A stretch of DNA of 64,000 bases. Source: Rutstroemia sp. NJR-2017a BVV2 (Eukaryota > Ascomycota > Leotiomycetes > Helotiales > Rutstroemiaceae). The stretch's first letter is position 1; every line of letters starts with the position of its first letter. The stretch is taken from contig NJPS01000003.1 in NCBI GenBank assembly GCA_002946415.1, positions 457,038 to 521,037 on the forward strand. The letters run 5' to 3'. Under the pieces are notes generated by a model. That model was not told the origin of the DNA and did not search any database. It saw nothing but the letters and a program-made list of their open reading frames with translations. Shown here piece by piece: positions 26,853-39,400 of the stretch. The translations under genes were made by a program, and so were the position numbers.

Positions 26853-27219
26853 GTTAAAAGAGAAAAGGATCAAGGAAGTAGAGTTAGAAGCGAAAAAGGC
26901 CAGGAAGATGATTGATACCAAGCTTCGAGCACTACATAGTCAGCTTTATAAAGACGGGGTAGCAGCTCGGAAGCAGCAGAAAGCGAGTAATAAGGAGGTT
27001 AATGAGTTGCAAAAGGCCAAACAGTCGATTCCGGAAGCACTTCTTATTCCTGTCTATAATCCTTCTAAGGATCAGGCCCAATTGGATTCGATTAAAGAGG
27101 TTGAATTAGATTGGCTAGAAGCTCAAGCAGGCGGGTTTAATACCCAGGAAATAGATATACTTGCCCAGATAGGTTATGAGTTTGAGCTACAGCAAGATCA
27201 GATTATGAAGACGAGTTAG
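26827..27219 (+). pseudogene. C-terminal tail fragment of the same pogo-like transposase
   Basis: In the +1 frame relative to the HTH fragment. Starts around LKPAVALAKLKEKRIKE and is strongly charged and coiled-coil-like (VELEAKKARKMIDTKLRALH), then SIPEALLIPVYNP, as in C-terminal tails of fungal pogo/Fot-type transposases. Ends at TAG 27217-27219. It is out of frame with the N-terminal part, so no fused protein is made. Confidence 0.55.
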
Positions 27220-27358
27220 ACTAATACTGAATATTGCTAATAAAAGCTGAAACTTCTAAAAATTTACAAATCTTCTTTTCTTGAGTATACTTAATAATTA
27301 TACGGTGTTGCTAAGGAAAAAGAAGTATATTTTGGATAAAAAAGTTCTTATTCGCTTG

Positions 27359-27527
27359 TATATTCTCACTTACTTACACCCACTAATTGTAGGTAGCTCT
27401 ATTTAATCTCTTTTCATACTAGTATATACTTAAATAGGCGAATGCAAGATTATAAGCAAACGCAAGATCCCAAAAAATGGAAAAAAGTATATCAAAAATC
27501 ATTATTTACTACCAAAATTTGTATATA
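27359..27527 (+). repeat. Left terminal inverted repeat of the long-TIR element
   Basis: Inverted match to 36031-36192. This copy keeps many more C/G bases (for example GGCGAATGCAAG where the partner has AAAAATATAAG), so the two ends were mutated unequally. Confidence 0.65.
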
Positions 27528-28003
27528 ATTCAATGATTCAAAATATTATAATTCGACTAATATCTTAAAGATATATTAATATTCTATTTTCAATAACTCG
27601 AAGAGTCTATAACTAATATAAATCGAATATAATATATTAAACTAATTATATTTCGATTCTATCGATATTATAATATATACCAAATTACTATATATAGAGA
27701 TAATAATTAGATTCTTTTTAAAATCCAAGAAGATATTATTATTAGATAAATAATTGATTAATATAAAATTTATTAACTAATTACTAAATCTATAATTTTT
27801 ATAATAACTAAATTCTCTTTAATATATATTAGATTAATAATAGTTCCAGAAATTTATATAATAATATAAATCCAATTTCTATATAATTAAAACAAAATCT
27901 ATAAATTATAAATATATTAGTATAATAAATATAAAAAGAGTTGAAAAATAATTTGAATTATAAAATAAAGAGATTATAAAATATAATATTATATTTGAAA
28001 ATC

Positions 28004-28197
28004 TGTAATAATATACTATAGATAAAAGTTTATATTATTCTTAAAATCAATAACTAGAAAACTAAGAAAACCGAAAAATCTAGAAAACTTATATACAAAA
28101 AGTTATTATATACTAGCTACTATAATAGAAAACTTAACTAAATTATATATAGAAAATATAAGTTATAATAAAGAGATAAATTATATAATTTATTATA
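28004..28197 (-). repeat. LTR of gypsy element 3 (low-coordinate copy)
   Basis: 194 bp, starting with an intact TGTAATAATATA. Equal in length to its partner at 34347-34540. Confidence 0.88.
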
Positions 28198-31100
28198 TTA
28201 TCTTTTTCTTCAAGTAAACTTATTCTTAAGTTTTAATTAGTTACTAGTTCTAATTAGTAATAATAATAAAGAATCTATAATAAAGTTAGTATTATAGAAA
28301 TAATATAGATTAGTTTTAAGAATATATAATAATAAGTATTATAGAAACGAAAAGAATAATAATCTAGATTTATATTTTTTCTTCTAGTATCAATATATTG
28401 GTTTTAAAGAATATTTACTTCTATTTTGATATTATTAGATAATTATCTTTTATATATTTATAATTATCTTCTCTATCTTGATATAAATATAACTAGTTAG
28501 AAAGTAGAATTAAAGAACTAGGTTCTTTAGAATTTATAAGATAGAAAATTTAAAATAGCTATAAAGCTATTTTAAAATTTAATATCTTATATCAAATAAG
28601 ATCTATATTATAATTAAACTATTGAACTTAGTATTCTAGAGATTTATAATATTTATATATAATAAAGATTCTTTCTACTTTCTATTCTTCTTTATTAGTA
28701 ATATTAATAGATAATAAAAGGTTATTGATTTAACTAGAAAGTAGATTATCTAAAGTCTTTCAGAACTTATCTATAGAGAATATATTATAGATTTATATAG
28801 TAATTGATAACTTTAAATAAAACAAATATCCAACTTTCTTAAGGACTTTGAAATATTTATCTATACAGTAATCCAGTTTGCAAAAGAATTACTAGATTGA
28901 TAAATACTTTATATTAAGCTATATATAGTTACTAATATCGAAATCGATAAAGTAGTAATATATATTAATAGAACTTGATATATATTTTTGAGTTTTTTCA
29001 ATTAACTTATAAATATAGATTAGTATATTATAAATTCTCTATATATAATTATATATATTCTCGATATTCAAATTATTTATAAAGATATTTATAAGTTATT
29101 AGTTCTATTATATATAAGATTCCTAATTATAAAGTATTTCGAAAAAGGATATATTATGAAAAGAAAAGTAGAAAAAGATTAATTAAATATAATCTATTAT
29201 AAGTAAATATTTAAATCAGTTATCTTGATAATAACTGATAAAGTACCTAAATTGCTTCTATAAATACTAATTATAAATTTCAGTTTATCTATTAGTTTGG
29301 GAATAATCTATAATCGATAACTTAATTTAAATATCTAAAATTGAATTAAATTCTTTCTAGAAAAATAAAATAAATTGCAGATTATAATCAGAAAATATAG
29401 TTATCAGCAAGCTATAATAATAATAGATATACTAGAGATAAAGATAGATTTATTCTTAAATATTAATAATCTTATAATAAAAGATAATAATAGTTTACTT
29501 GTTTAAACAATCAATAATAACAAAGATATTATCGAAGTTATATTTATCTTTGTTGAAGTTATAGTAATCTATAATAATATATTTCTATATATATATAGGA
29601 ATTAATAAGGAGTATAATAATTTAGAAATCTTATCTCGAGATATAGAGCTATATCGATAAATATAATAATTATAAATATAAATATATATATTATTTATTA
29701 TACTATATTAGTAATATTATTTTGCCAAAAACAGGATTATCTTCTTAATCCTAGAATAAATAGTAATTATAAAGTTATATATTTCTCGAATTAGTAATAT
29801 ATAGAGCTAATAAATATCAGAAACTATTAGTCGGTTTTTAAATAATAGTAAATCTCTATCAAATATCAAGTATTGGTTGCTATAGGAGGTTTGAATATAT
29901 AGATTTTATAGATTTTTAGAATTATAATTAGATCTCAAAAATTGGTTGATAAGATTTATTATAGAGTTAAGTAGTATAAGTATTATCGAAATTTCGTTTT
30001 ACTTTATATAGTCCTTTTTGTATTATTCTGTTATTATAATTATATCGAGTTTCGTTTTTCTAAATAAGGTTTGTAAATATTTTTACTATTTTTATTTATT
30101 TTATAGACCAAGTTTATTGACTTTTCGAGTAAATATATCTATAAATAGATTCTCTTTACTAAAGCGATATATAATTAGGAAGTTATAATTAGTAAATAAT
30201 TCAGTTTATCTAGTTTATCTAATATTAAAGAACTTAGTTGATATAAAGTATTCTAGAACTTTATAATCAGTATATATATAGATCTAATATAGAGTTACTA
30301 TTAATTTTATATATTAATAACTAAAGGATTTAATAATTATAAATATTTCTTTATTATATATTTTATAATTAAACTTAGTAGTTTATATTATCTTGAAGAA
30401 AAAAGCTATAGATAGCTAATTGTTATTATATTTCTATAAAAGTATATTTATAACTACTTTATTAAAGATATTTATTTCCAGTATATAAAGAAAGTTGTAA
30501 TAGTAGTACTATAAAAAAGATATATTTATCAAAATATACTTGAAGATATCGAATACTAATTAGTAATTTTTATCGAATCTAAAGAGGATTCTAATCTTTA
30601 TTAAATTAATAAAGAGTTTAGTAATAATACCAAAATTATAGATAAAATATTAATAGAAATTATAAAAACCAAGAAAGAATTAAATACTTTTTATAAATAT
30701 AAAATACTTCTATTACTATATTATAAAGACCTTATCTAGATCTATTTTGATATCTTTAGTTGAGATAATAAATCCTAAGTACTTTGTATATTTGATATCG
30801 AATTTATATTTTTTGAGATCAGTTTATAATCCAGTATCTTATAAATACTATAAAACTAATTTGATATAGATTTTATATTCAAACTTATCTTTAGAGTAAA
30901 TCAAGATATTATCTAGATAAATAATATAGAATATATCTAAATAATCGAAGAATATATTATTTATATAATATTAGTATATTACTAAGTTATTAGTTAGTCT
31001 AAAAGATATAATTTTATATTTATAGATACTATAGTAAATATAAAATATAGTATATTCTTCAGAAATAGAATCTATTTGAATATAGTAGAAGATTTATCAG

Positions 31101-34100
31101 ATATCGAATTTAGTAAATATTTTAATATAAGAGATATAAGTTAGTATTTCATTAATTAGAAATAAAGAGTAATAGTTTTTATATATAAAAGTATTAAGTA
31201 TATAGAAGTTAATATAAAAATATAAATTACTATTTGGTTTCTTAACAAATAAGATAGAGATTATAAATAATATTTGATTTAATTTAATAAATCCTTTAAC
31301 TAAATTATCTATAATATAGTTCTTTATAGTTTCTAGTTCTTCTATTAATATCTTATATAATAGATTATATCGAAGTACTTTTTCTTCATTATCTTTAAAT
31401 ATGATTTTATAATTATATAAATAATATAAAGATAATATATTTAAATTAGATTTCGAAAAGATAATTATATAGTCTAAGTACTTATTAGAAATAAGAGATT
31501 CTAAATTAATTTCGAAGAAGAAGATAAGAAAATAGTGAGAATAAAACTTGGAATATAAAGTAGTAAAGAAAATAAAAGAAACTTATTTAACTTCTTTTTT
31601 AGTTTAGTATTTCTCAATTAGATAGTTAATTTTATAGATAGTAGTTATATCTAATTTATATTCTATATCTCGATAATATATTATATTAAAAATAGAACTA
31701 GAGATAATATAGATATTAATAAGAAATTAAGAATATAAAGATTAAAGTTTCTAGAAGAGTTTAGAATATCTAATTAGTAGTAGAAAGTTAGATATAAACT
31801 AAGTTTCTTATTTGAAAGTTATTTCTATTTATACTAAGTTATAGATAAAGTTCTTAGTATAAATCTTATAAATATTTACTAATAAAGAGTTTAATTTAAT
31901 AATACTTTTTTACTTTAGAAATAATCTAAGAAAGAATAAATTCATTATAGATATTTAGCAAACTACTGAATATCAAAATATAATTTATACTTTTTTAGTA
32001 ATAATTATATTAATAAAGAATTTATAATTCTCTATATCTAGATATTACTTCCAAAACTTATCTAATTAGTAATTATATCGATCTATATTAGTTTGATAAA
32101 AACGATTAGAGCTCTTTTAGGTCAAATTGGTATAAATATAGATATAATTATTTAAATAGATTTATATAGAAAAAAGATACTTCGGCTAATATAGTTATTA
32201 GTTTATATAATCAACTAGAATATTATTCTTAGTTAATTACTTCTTTCTAAGAATAAAAGAGTAATTTAGATAGATAATTAAAAAGAGAATATAGATTTAT
32301 AATTGATTATTAATTATAAGATTTAAGTAAATATAATAAATAATAAGTTTATCTTACTAGTTATTATATTCTTTAACTAATAAAGATATTTTCAGTTTTT
32401 TAACTATTACTTTCTATATAAAATTGAGGGACTTTAAAAAAATAATATTAATTAGAATGAAACTATTTACTTTAGAATCTATAAAAGTTTAGGTTTGAAA
32501 AGAGTATTGATTTCTTACTAGTATATATAGAAATAATAAGTTATCTTCTTCTAGTAGCTTAGTAAGATCTAAGTATTTTATATTTCTTATTCTATCTAAT
32601 ATAGAAGCTTTTGTTAAATATAATCTTTTACTTGATTATTCTATATATAAATATACTTTATTACTTCTTCTTTCTTTTCTAGAATTTATTTATTTATAAT
32701 ATTAATATAGATCTCTTCGTTATTATATTTATCAAGAAGTTTTTGAATATCAATATTAATAATATTAACTTTGTAAAAAGTATTATTCTAAGCTCGATCT
32801 AGAATAAGATTAATAAGAGTATTAGCTTTATTATTATAATAAAATCGATTTAAAGAAGTAAAAATATTATAATCAAAAATGAAATTATAAAAGATATTTG
32901 AAAAGTTAGATATAGTTAATATTAATATAAAGTTGCGAATAATACCAAAACTATAAAATAAAGTAAAGTAACTTATTTACTCTATAATAACTTCTTTTCT
33001 AGTATAATAAGAAATACTTGAGAAGCAATATAAAGAAGTAGATATTATAGAAATAGATTATAAAAGATATAATAAAATCTTTATATTATCTTTTTATTCA
33101 ATAAAGTAGAAATATTCTACTATTTCTTAAAGAATCTTAATTCTAAATTACTATCTTTTGAAATAGATATAGTAATATTTAGTAACCTTAATAGATAACT
33201 TATCGAAAATAACTTCGAAGAAGATTATATTAATTAAAACTTATATATAAAAACGATAATAAAACTCTTTGAAGAAAAATAAAAAATCAGAAATAATTAT
33301 AAATATAACTTTATATTCGTTCTTAGTTTTTACTATTTCTATAGAATTATAGAAAAATATATATAATTTATTTACTAGTTTCTTAGTAATAAAGAGAGAT
33401 TCTTAAATAAAGAATCTTTCTAAATAATCTAGAATTAATTCTTTTATTTAATCTCCGATATAATTATAAACTTGATTTTCGTCAAAATAGAAATAAGTTT
33501 CAAAATAGTTTAATACTATCTTCTTCTATAAAGAGAATTAGATATTCTTTCTATTATTAAACTTATTAGTTAGATTAGTAATATAAAAAAGCTGATTATA
33601 ACTAATACTTAATAAAGAAGAATAGATAGTTGATTATCAATCTCTTATAAGTAGTTATAAACTATAATCAGATCTAAAATATATATATAAAGATATTACT
33701 ATAAAGAAAATTAAAAAGTTTTCTTCTATAAATTTATTATACTTAGTTGATTAGATAAAGAAATTTTAAACTTGATTAAAGAACTTATATAAAGATAGAA
33801 TATATAGGATATATAATAAACTATTTTATTTTATATTAGCTAATAACTATATAATTAGTATCTATAATATTATAAACTCGGATTTCATTATATAGAGCTT
33901 TTTAATCTTAGTTAGTAGTACTGAGATTTGTCTAGATAAGAAGGTAAAGATAAGTTATTTATTTATAGTTTGAGTTCGATTATTATTTAAATTTCCTCGA
34001 CTAATAGTAATATTTGAATTAGAGAAGAGATTTTTACTATTTTCTTAACTATTATTATATTATCGTTATAAATTCACTATTTCCAATTATATAAAGAGGT

Positions 34101-34346
34101 ATTTCTGTTTTGGAGATAGAAAGTATTTAATTATATTTCTATATTCGAAAGTAGCTATATCCTATTTAGGAGATATAAGAAGATCGATTTATTAATAAGA
34201 ATAAAAAAAAAATACTTTCGTTACTATTATAATAAAATAAACTTTCTTCTAACTATTCTAGATTTATCTAGATAAGGAGGATTAAAAGTGAAATATTATT
34301 TAGAAAGCTACTAATTAGCTGAAGATATAAGTTAAGTTATTGATAA

Positions 34347-34540
34347 TATAATAATATATTATAGATAAGAGTTTATATTATTCTTAGAATCAATAACTAG
34401 AAAGTTAAAAAAACTAAAAAACCTAAAGAATTTATATATAAGAAGTTATTATATATTAGCTATTATAATAGAGAGTTTGACTAAGTTATATATAAAGAAT
34501 ATAAATTATAACAAGAAAATAAATTATATAACTTATTACA
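34347..34540 (-). repeat. LTR of gypsy element 3 (high-coordinate copy)
   Basis: 194 bp, ending with an intact TTATTACA, followed by AAATC. Confidence 0.88.
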
Positions 34541-36030
34541 AAATCTATATAATATAAACAAAACTAATATATAAATAGAAATTCAAATAAATAAAGAAAT
34601 AGTAATATTTATAAATATTATTAAATATTATAATATCTTTTTAGAAAATTATAAATCTCTAATTTATATAGAGATTATATATATTAATAAAATAATAATT
34701 AGTTTATATATAATTATCTAAAGAAAAAGATATATAAAATCTTAATATAAAAATTATAATTTTAATAAAGAAGAAATAATTAATATTTCTAAATTTACTT
34801 TTACAAATAATAAAATTATATTAAAATAACTAAAATACTTTATAAAGAAGATTAAAAGAGAAATAATATTAGAAAATCTATTTATATTATTTTGGAAAAT
34901 TCTACTATTTAATAGATATAATAACTATATATAAGATAAGTTTATTATATTAATTTATATTTATAAAATTAAGTATTAGATCTTTTTACTATATCTTATC
35001 TATATTATATAATTATATAATATAAATATATTTTCAATTTGGAAATATTAGTATTAAGAAACTATTATAAAATTTATAAATAATCTTAATATCAAATATA
35101 ATATATAATAATTACTAAAAGACTTTTCTTTTATTTATATAAAAATATTCAAAGAATAAATAGTTAAATATATATTTGAGAAAGCTGGAATATAATTATC
35201 TAATATTAATATTATCAAATTGAATATATAATAATTTATATAAATTAATATTTTGAAAAAACTTATTTTATTTTAATTATCTTTAGTTTCTATTATATAT
35301 TTCGAAAATATTTAATATCTTGATTATATAAATAAAAAGATTCTTTTCTTATTAAGTTTACTAAATCGGAAATAATATAAAGATATAATTTAAAAGATTA
35401 TTATTATATTTTATTAAAATGAACTTATAATTATAAATTTTCAGATTATATATAATAAAATAGATATTATATATATTACTAAAGTAATTAATAAAAAGTC
35501 TTCTCAAATAAAATAAAAGTTCTTTTTATATTAAACTTCAATTAGATTAATTATAAAGAGAAAATAAAAAGAAGAATTAGAAAAGAAAAAAGTTTGAATT
35601 ATATTAAATAAGAAATTATTATAAATATAAAAAGATCTAAAAATAAAAGAAAGTTTTATTTAGAAATAGTAAAAAACTAAGAATAAATTTATTATAAAGT
35701 TAAATAAAATAAAATAATTTATTTCAGATAAACTTTTAATTTGAGTTTTAGATCTAAAATTAGATTTTTTAAAATTAATAAAAATTAAAGAGATATAAGA
35801 TTAATAAAAGAAGAAATAATAAAAAAATTATAATATAATAAAACTTGATATATTTAGAGAGATCGAAAATATTATAGAGAAAAATATTTATATTTTCTTT
35901 AATATCGATAATAGTAATAATATTATCTTTAATTAATCTAAAAACTCTTCGAATATTAAATTTAATATATAGAAGATATAATTTAATAAACAAAAAACCT
36001 ATTTTTTTATTTAGTATCTTTTAATTCAAA

Positions 36031-36192
36031 TATTCTTATATAAATTTTGATGGTAAATATTATAAAAAATATAACTTTCGGAATCTTATATTTACTTATA
36101 ATCTTATATTTTTCTATTTAAGTATATACTAGTATAAAAAGAGATTAAATAGAGCTATTTATAATTAAAGTATATATTGATATAAGAATATA
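36031..36192 (-). repeat. Right terminal inverted repeat of the long-TIR element
   Basis: Inverted partner of 27359-27527, heavily AT-shifted. Confidence 0.65.
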
Positions 36193-36528
36193 ATTAAGTG
36201 GAGCTATCTAGGATTAACTAGTACTAAATAATATTAATATTATATAATATAAGTAAAAATGGTGATAATCTCAGAATATCTTAATTTTGGGGTGGGACCT
36301 CGGTTAGTGGTATCGAATAAGTTAGTACATCCACTAGTGGGCTTTTCAACAGATTAATATTGTATGCGCTCGTTGATAGGTCTCTGCCGATAATAGATAA
36401 TCCGATATGAAAGCTGTCACAACCCCGCACCGGAGAAGGATCAATTTCTCAACCGAATCAAAAAGGCTCCAACGACTATCCTTTTCACACCACTTTGAAG
36501 CACAAGGTGCCTTATCACTATCAGCAAG
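36193..36528. promoter_or_regulatory. Upstream region of the Cys-rich membrane protein gene
   Basis: Composition recovers from AT-rich to normal by about 36280. It holds a short perfect palindrome (CCACTAGTGG at about 36331-36340) and a pyrimidine-containing leader before the ATG at 36529. No defined binding site could be recognised. Confidence 0.4.
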
Positions 36529-38879
36529 ATGAAAATACCTAAGACGTGTCTTGTGCTGTTGACGGCCGGGGTTTACGGGGTAGCTGCGAGAGGTATTTCC
36601 CGCCCAACAAAGCCATTATCTTTGATACAAACATTAGTGCTACAGACGAGCTCTATACCGCCGCCGTTAATTCGAATGGGGAGAGCGATACCTTAACCCC
36701 CCAAAACAATCACAATGGCTGGGTTAATCCTCAAGATTTGGCTCCTATGCCACAGTGCATCGCTCAACAGGATCAATCCACTTGGCTGAGTACCATGACG
36801 AAATGTACCGGCAAACGATGCACCTCGCACTTTGGAGTTATTTGTACTCACCACCAATGGCTGACTCAGCTCAGCTGTCTCGGCATTGGATTTTCCCCCG
36901 ATGTTATCGAAGGTTATCTCCCATACTGTAGTAGATCAGTACTCGCCAAAGCGCAGTTTTATCTATGGATTCGTAAAATCACCGGTCGAACGTGGCTTGT
37001 TGATGTTGGCGACGCGAACGGGCTGCAAAATCTCTCTCCAGCCTCCCTAGCTGAAGGTTACGCGGCCGTTGATGTGACTTACAATGCACCAAAATGCCTA
37101 ACCGACTCGGTTTCTGCTCTATCGATGGAACCATTTCAACATGTAATGGCTTCCTGTAGTTTCACAAGCACTACCCAACATACTGGAAATGCCGCTCGTC
37201 CTTGGGAATATAGTGAATTCAGACGGTCCATGATAGCTCTGGATTCTGAAACTGTTGGTTACGATCTCGTCGGGCGTAGCATCAGATATGACGACTATTT
37301 TGATAAAGAATGCTTCTGCAGCACCTTCACTATAGATCCGAAAAAGGAACCCTGTCCAGGGCCAGGGCAGATAGACTTGACGAAGGAGCGGCTATGGATT
37401 AACGCCACCTGTGGGTCGAGGTCCTTACCCGATAACTGGACGGACATACTCAAAACCACAGAATTTGCGTGCATTCCCATCGAAGACTGGAACTGGCCCA
37501 TGTGTGTCGTGGATATGCCGAAGCAGATAATTGAGCTTGCTGATCAGTGTGCAACCGATGCTTGTGAGGTCGACTCAAGTGGCTACTGTAAAGTCAAGCG
37601 CGCAGTTGACAGGGCTTGCTTTTGTCGCGAAATCAGCTACGATTCCTGCGGAGGTTCCTGCCAGATATTCGAGTCTCGAATAGACTATATAAAGTGGCTC
37701 CACGATCTTTGTGGCAATGTGCAGGACTGGCACGGTCTGCCAGATAATTGGCGTCAATTAGCTGCCCCTACCGCTCTCGACATGATTCCATGGCGATGGA
37801 CTCTCAAACCATCCAACGATTCAAACATTGCCTATGTGACCAGTTTGGAACCGATCAGGGCAACGGAAACATGTGCCTCGAATGAGTGGAAGCTCAGAAG
37901 CTTTGCTCTAATCAATATAGCTACTATCCTTGCCGCATTCCTCATCCAGATAACAGGCATACATCGAATTGTACGCGGCTTTCTATGGCACCCGCACCCG
38001 TGGTGTTGGTTTTTCAAGGGTACTTTCATCGCCGCTCTTCACCTCCTTGCAAACTGGTTCAATACGTTTATTGTCCAGAAAACCCCTGGTTATAAGGAAG
38101 TTCCTGTTATTCAATTGATGCTCCTCTGGTGCTCAATACCTCGGCCTACTTGGGTAACGATTTTGCTGATTTGTTTACAACCATTCGAAGCGATGAATTT
38201 CTCCGCGACCGCGTCTTCTTTATTTTCAGAAATGATCCTCCAGTTTTTATTATCATATTACATGGTTATGACTGTCAATTATGGTCGAGACCATCACTTC
38301 TACCTTGGAGGTATAGAAAGAGTTGAGAGAGGGAGACCGGCAAAACTCATGTATACTGGAGCACTTATGTGGCTTATTATCATTAGTCTGACGCTCCTTC
38401 AGTTACTGCTGGCTATACGTAGGATGAATAGGTTGGCTGGATCTGGTAGATTTGATTCACCAAAGTGGCAGAAAAGCAAGCAGACAACATCGAACATTGT
38501 GAAGGAGCTAATGGTCCAATTGGCACATCATTGGATACACGAGAGTTGGGTCTCAGAAGAAACACCTTTGACAAATAGCGAGGGAGGAGATTATACTGTA
38601 TACGGAACTTTTTCTGTTAAAGTCCAAGGTAACCGGGTTTTCCAGAAAGCATCTGTGGGACTGTATATGACCGCGGTAATAAATATGCTCCTTCTTTGGA
38701 TTACGCAGTGGTTCTTTTGGGTTGGGTTTATTAGTCTTAGTTCAGAAGAGTACGTATTCATATATATATCTAATCTATATTATCTAACTGGATTTAGGTT
38801 CTGTCCCCCCAAGCTTGAGACCCTCACGGCTGTTTGGATTGCTTTCTCATTAGCAGGAGCTATTATTGGAGCTACTTGA
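36529..38879 (+). CDS. Signal-peptide, Cys-rich ectodomain, roughly 7-TM membrane protein
   Basis: Exons 36529-36592, 36646-38749 and 38798-38879 give 749 residues. Intron 1 (53 nt) joins AGA-G to AC-GAG in matching phase and restores a signal peptide (MKIPKTCLVLLTAGVYGVAA). Intron 2 (48 nt, GTACGT, CTAAC, TAG) is a multiple of three, so the unspliced frame also reads through. After the signal peptide come about 400 residues rich in Cys and Trp, including FCREISYDSCGGSCQ and LCGNVQDWHGLPDNW. About six or seven hydrophobic segments follow from WKLRSFALINIATILAAFLI to LTAVWIAFSLAGAIIGAT. The family is recurrent in Pezizomycotina but unnamed as far as I know. An extracellular N-terminus and a receptor or sensor role are inferences from topology. 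No RIP stops; it stands alone between two deserts. Confidence 0.78.
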
Positions 38880-38950
38880 TAAAATTATATAACTTAGCTT
38901 ATAAATAGCTAGAGTATCTTATTATATAATATATTCAAGATTATTTACGA

Positions 38951-39400
38951 ATGGCCGCTATTCGGTCGAGATCCGGTACACGGATTGGTCGGATCCCCCA
39001 AGTAGGCCGAAAATTGGCCGCTATTCGTTCCAGCTATAGCCCCTATTCGTTCCAGCCTTTAGAGCAGTCCTATACTATATCGCGGAGGTAGAAGGTGATA
39101 TACTATATATATACTAATCCCTCTATATCTCCGCTTTCTGGCTATATCTTTTATCTACTAGCAGTAGTCGGATAGCAAGGATAATATTAGATTATAAGGA
39201 GAAATCTAATATTACTATTATCCTTCGATTTAAGAAAATATAAATAATCTATATATATTTGTTATCCAAGATATAGATATATATATTAATATATATATCG
39301 TAATATCTTTCTATTTAATATAGTTCTATTTCTTGTTTAGAAAAAAGATATATTATTTGTTATTTAACTATATATATATTATATCTATTTACTAAATAGA
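38951..39400 (+). repeat. Repeat Y, less mutated copy
   Basis: Contains three related units: GGCCGCTATTCG (38953-38964), GGCCGCTATTCGTTCCAGC (39016-39034) and GCCCCTATTCGTTCCAGC (about 39039-39056). These are followed by an inverted repeat (GGATAATATTAGATT facing AATCTAATATT, about 39179-39225). Aligns with the mutated split copy 3718-3887/19105-19320, in which most differing positions are transitions. Probably the end of an unidentified mobile element. The right limit is approximate. Confidence 0.6.

Larger units (their letters stand above)
26620..27308 (+). mobile_element. Internally deleted pogo/Tc1-like DNA transposon
   Basis: Imperfect inverted ends: left ACACACC...TTAAGTACACTC (about 26621-26644), right reading in reverse ACACC...TTAAGTATACTC (about 27282-27308). 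A TA dinucleotide lies at each edge. Inside are the N-terminal DNA-binding and the C-terminal parts of a transposase with the catalytic DDE centre missing, so it is non-autonomous. It is not RIP-mutated, unlike most of its surroundings. It inserted beside the (AATC)n tail. Confidence 0.6.
28004..34540 (-). mobile_element. Ty3/gypsy element 3, complete length, RIP-degraded
   Basis: Two 194-bp LTRs (28004-28197, 34347-34540) start TGTAATA and end TTATTACA in the best-preserved copies, with the perfect target duplication AAATC (27999-28003, 34541-34545). The total is 6537 bp. The minus strand carries pol: YLDNILIYS at about 30893-30920 (Asp to Asn in the catalytic box), and DIKYTKYLGFIIS just beyond. 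The LTR ends and internal sequence resemble element 1, so the two are relatives. Stops throughout. Confidence 0.88.
27359..36192. mobile_element. Long-TIR DNA element, split by gypsy element 3
   Basis: The left end (27359-27527) and the reverse complement of 36031-36192 share GCTCTATTTAATCTCTTT, TATACTAGTATATACTTAAA and following sequence, mostly differing by transitions. Long terminal inverted repeats of about 165 bp are thus implied. Removing gypsy 3 leaves about 2.3 kb, a plausible size for a DNA transposon. The inner part (27528-28003 and 34546-36030) is too mutated to read a transposase with confidence. I could not fix the target duplication. Confidence 0.62.

Noticed and set aside
35775..35993. 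Hydrophobic 72-residue minus-strand protein
   Set aside because: Ile/Leu/Phe/Tyr-only composition expected of AT-rich DNA; lies within the mutated long-TIR element.
36546..38879. Single-exon gene from GTG 36546
   Set aside because: Fungal genes start at ATG; splicing 36593-36645 and 38750-38797 gives a signal peptide and consistent phases.
38951..39056. Mariner end, because GGCCGCTATTC also occurs in the transposase remnant at 55.56 kb
   Set aside because: In the remnant the string is coding (NWPLF); the longer contexts do not match, so the shared 11-mer is probably coincidence.
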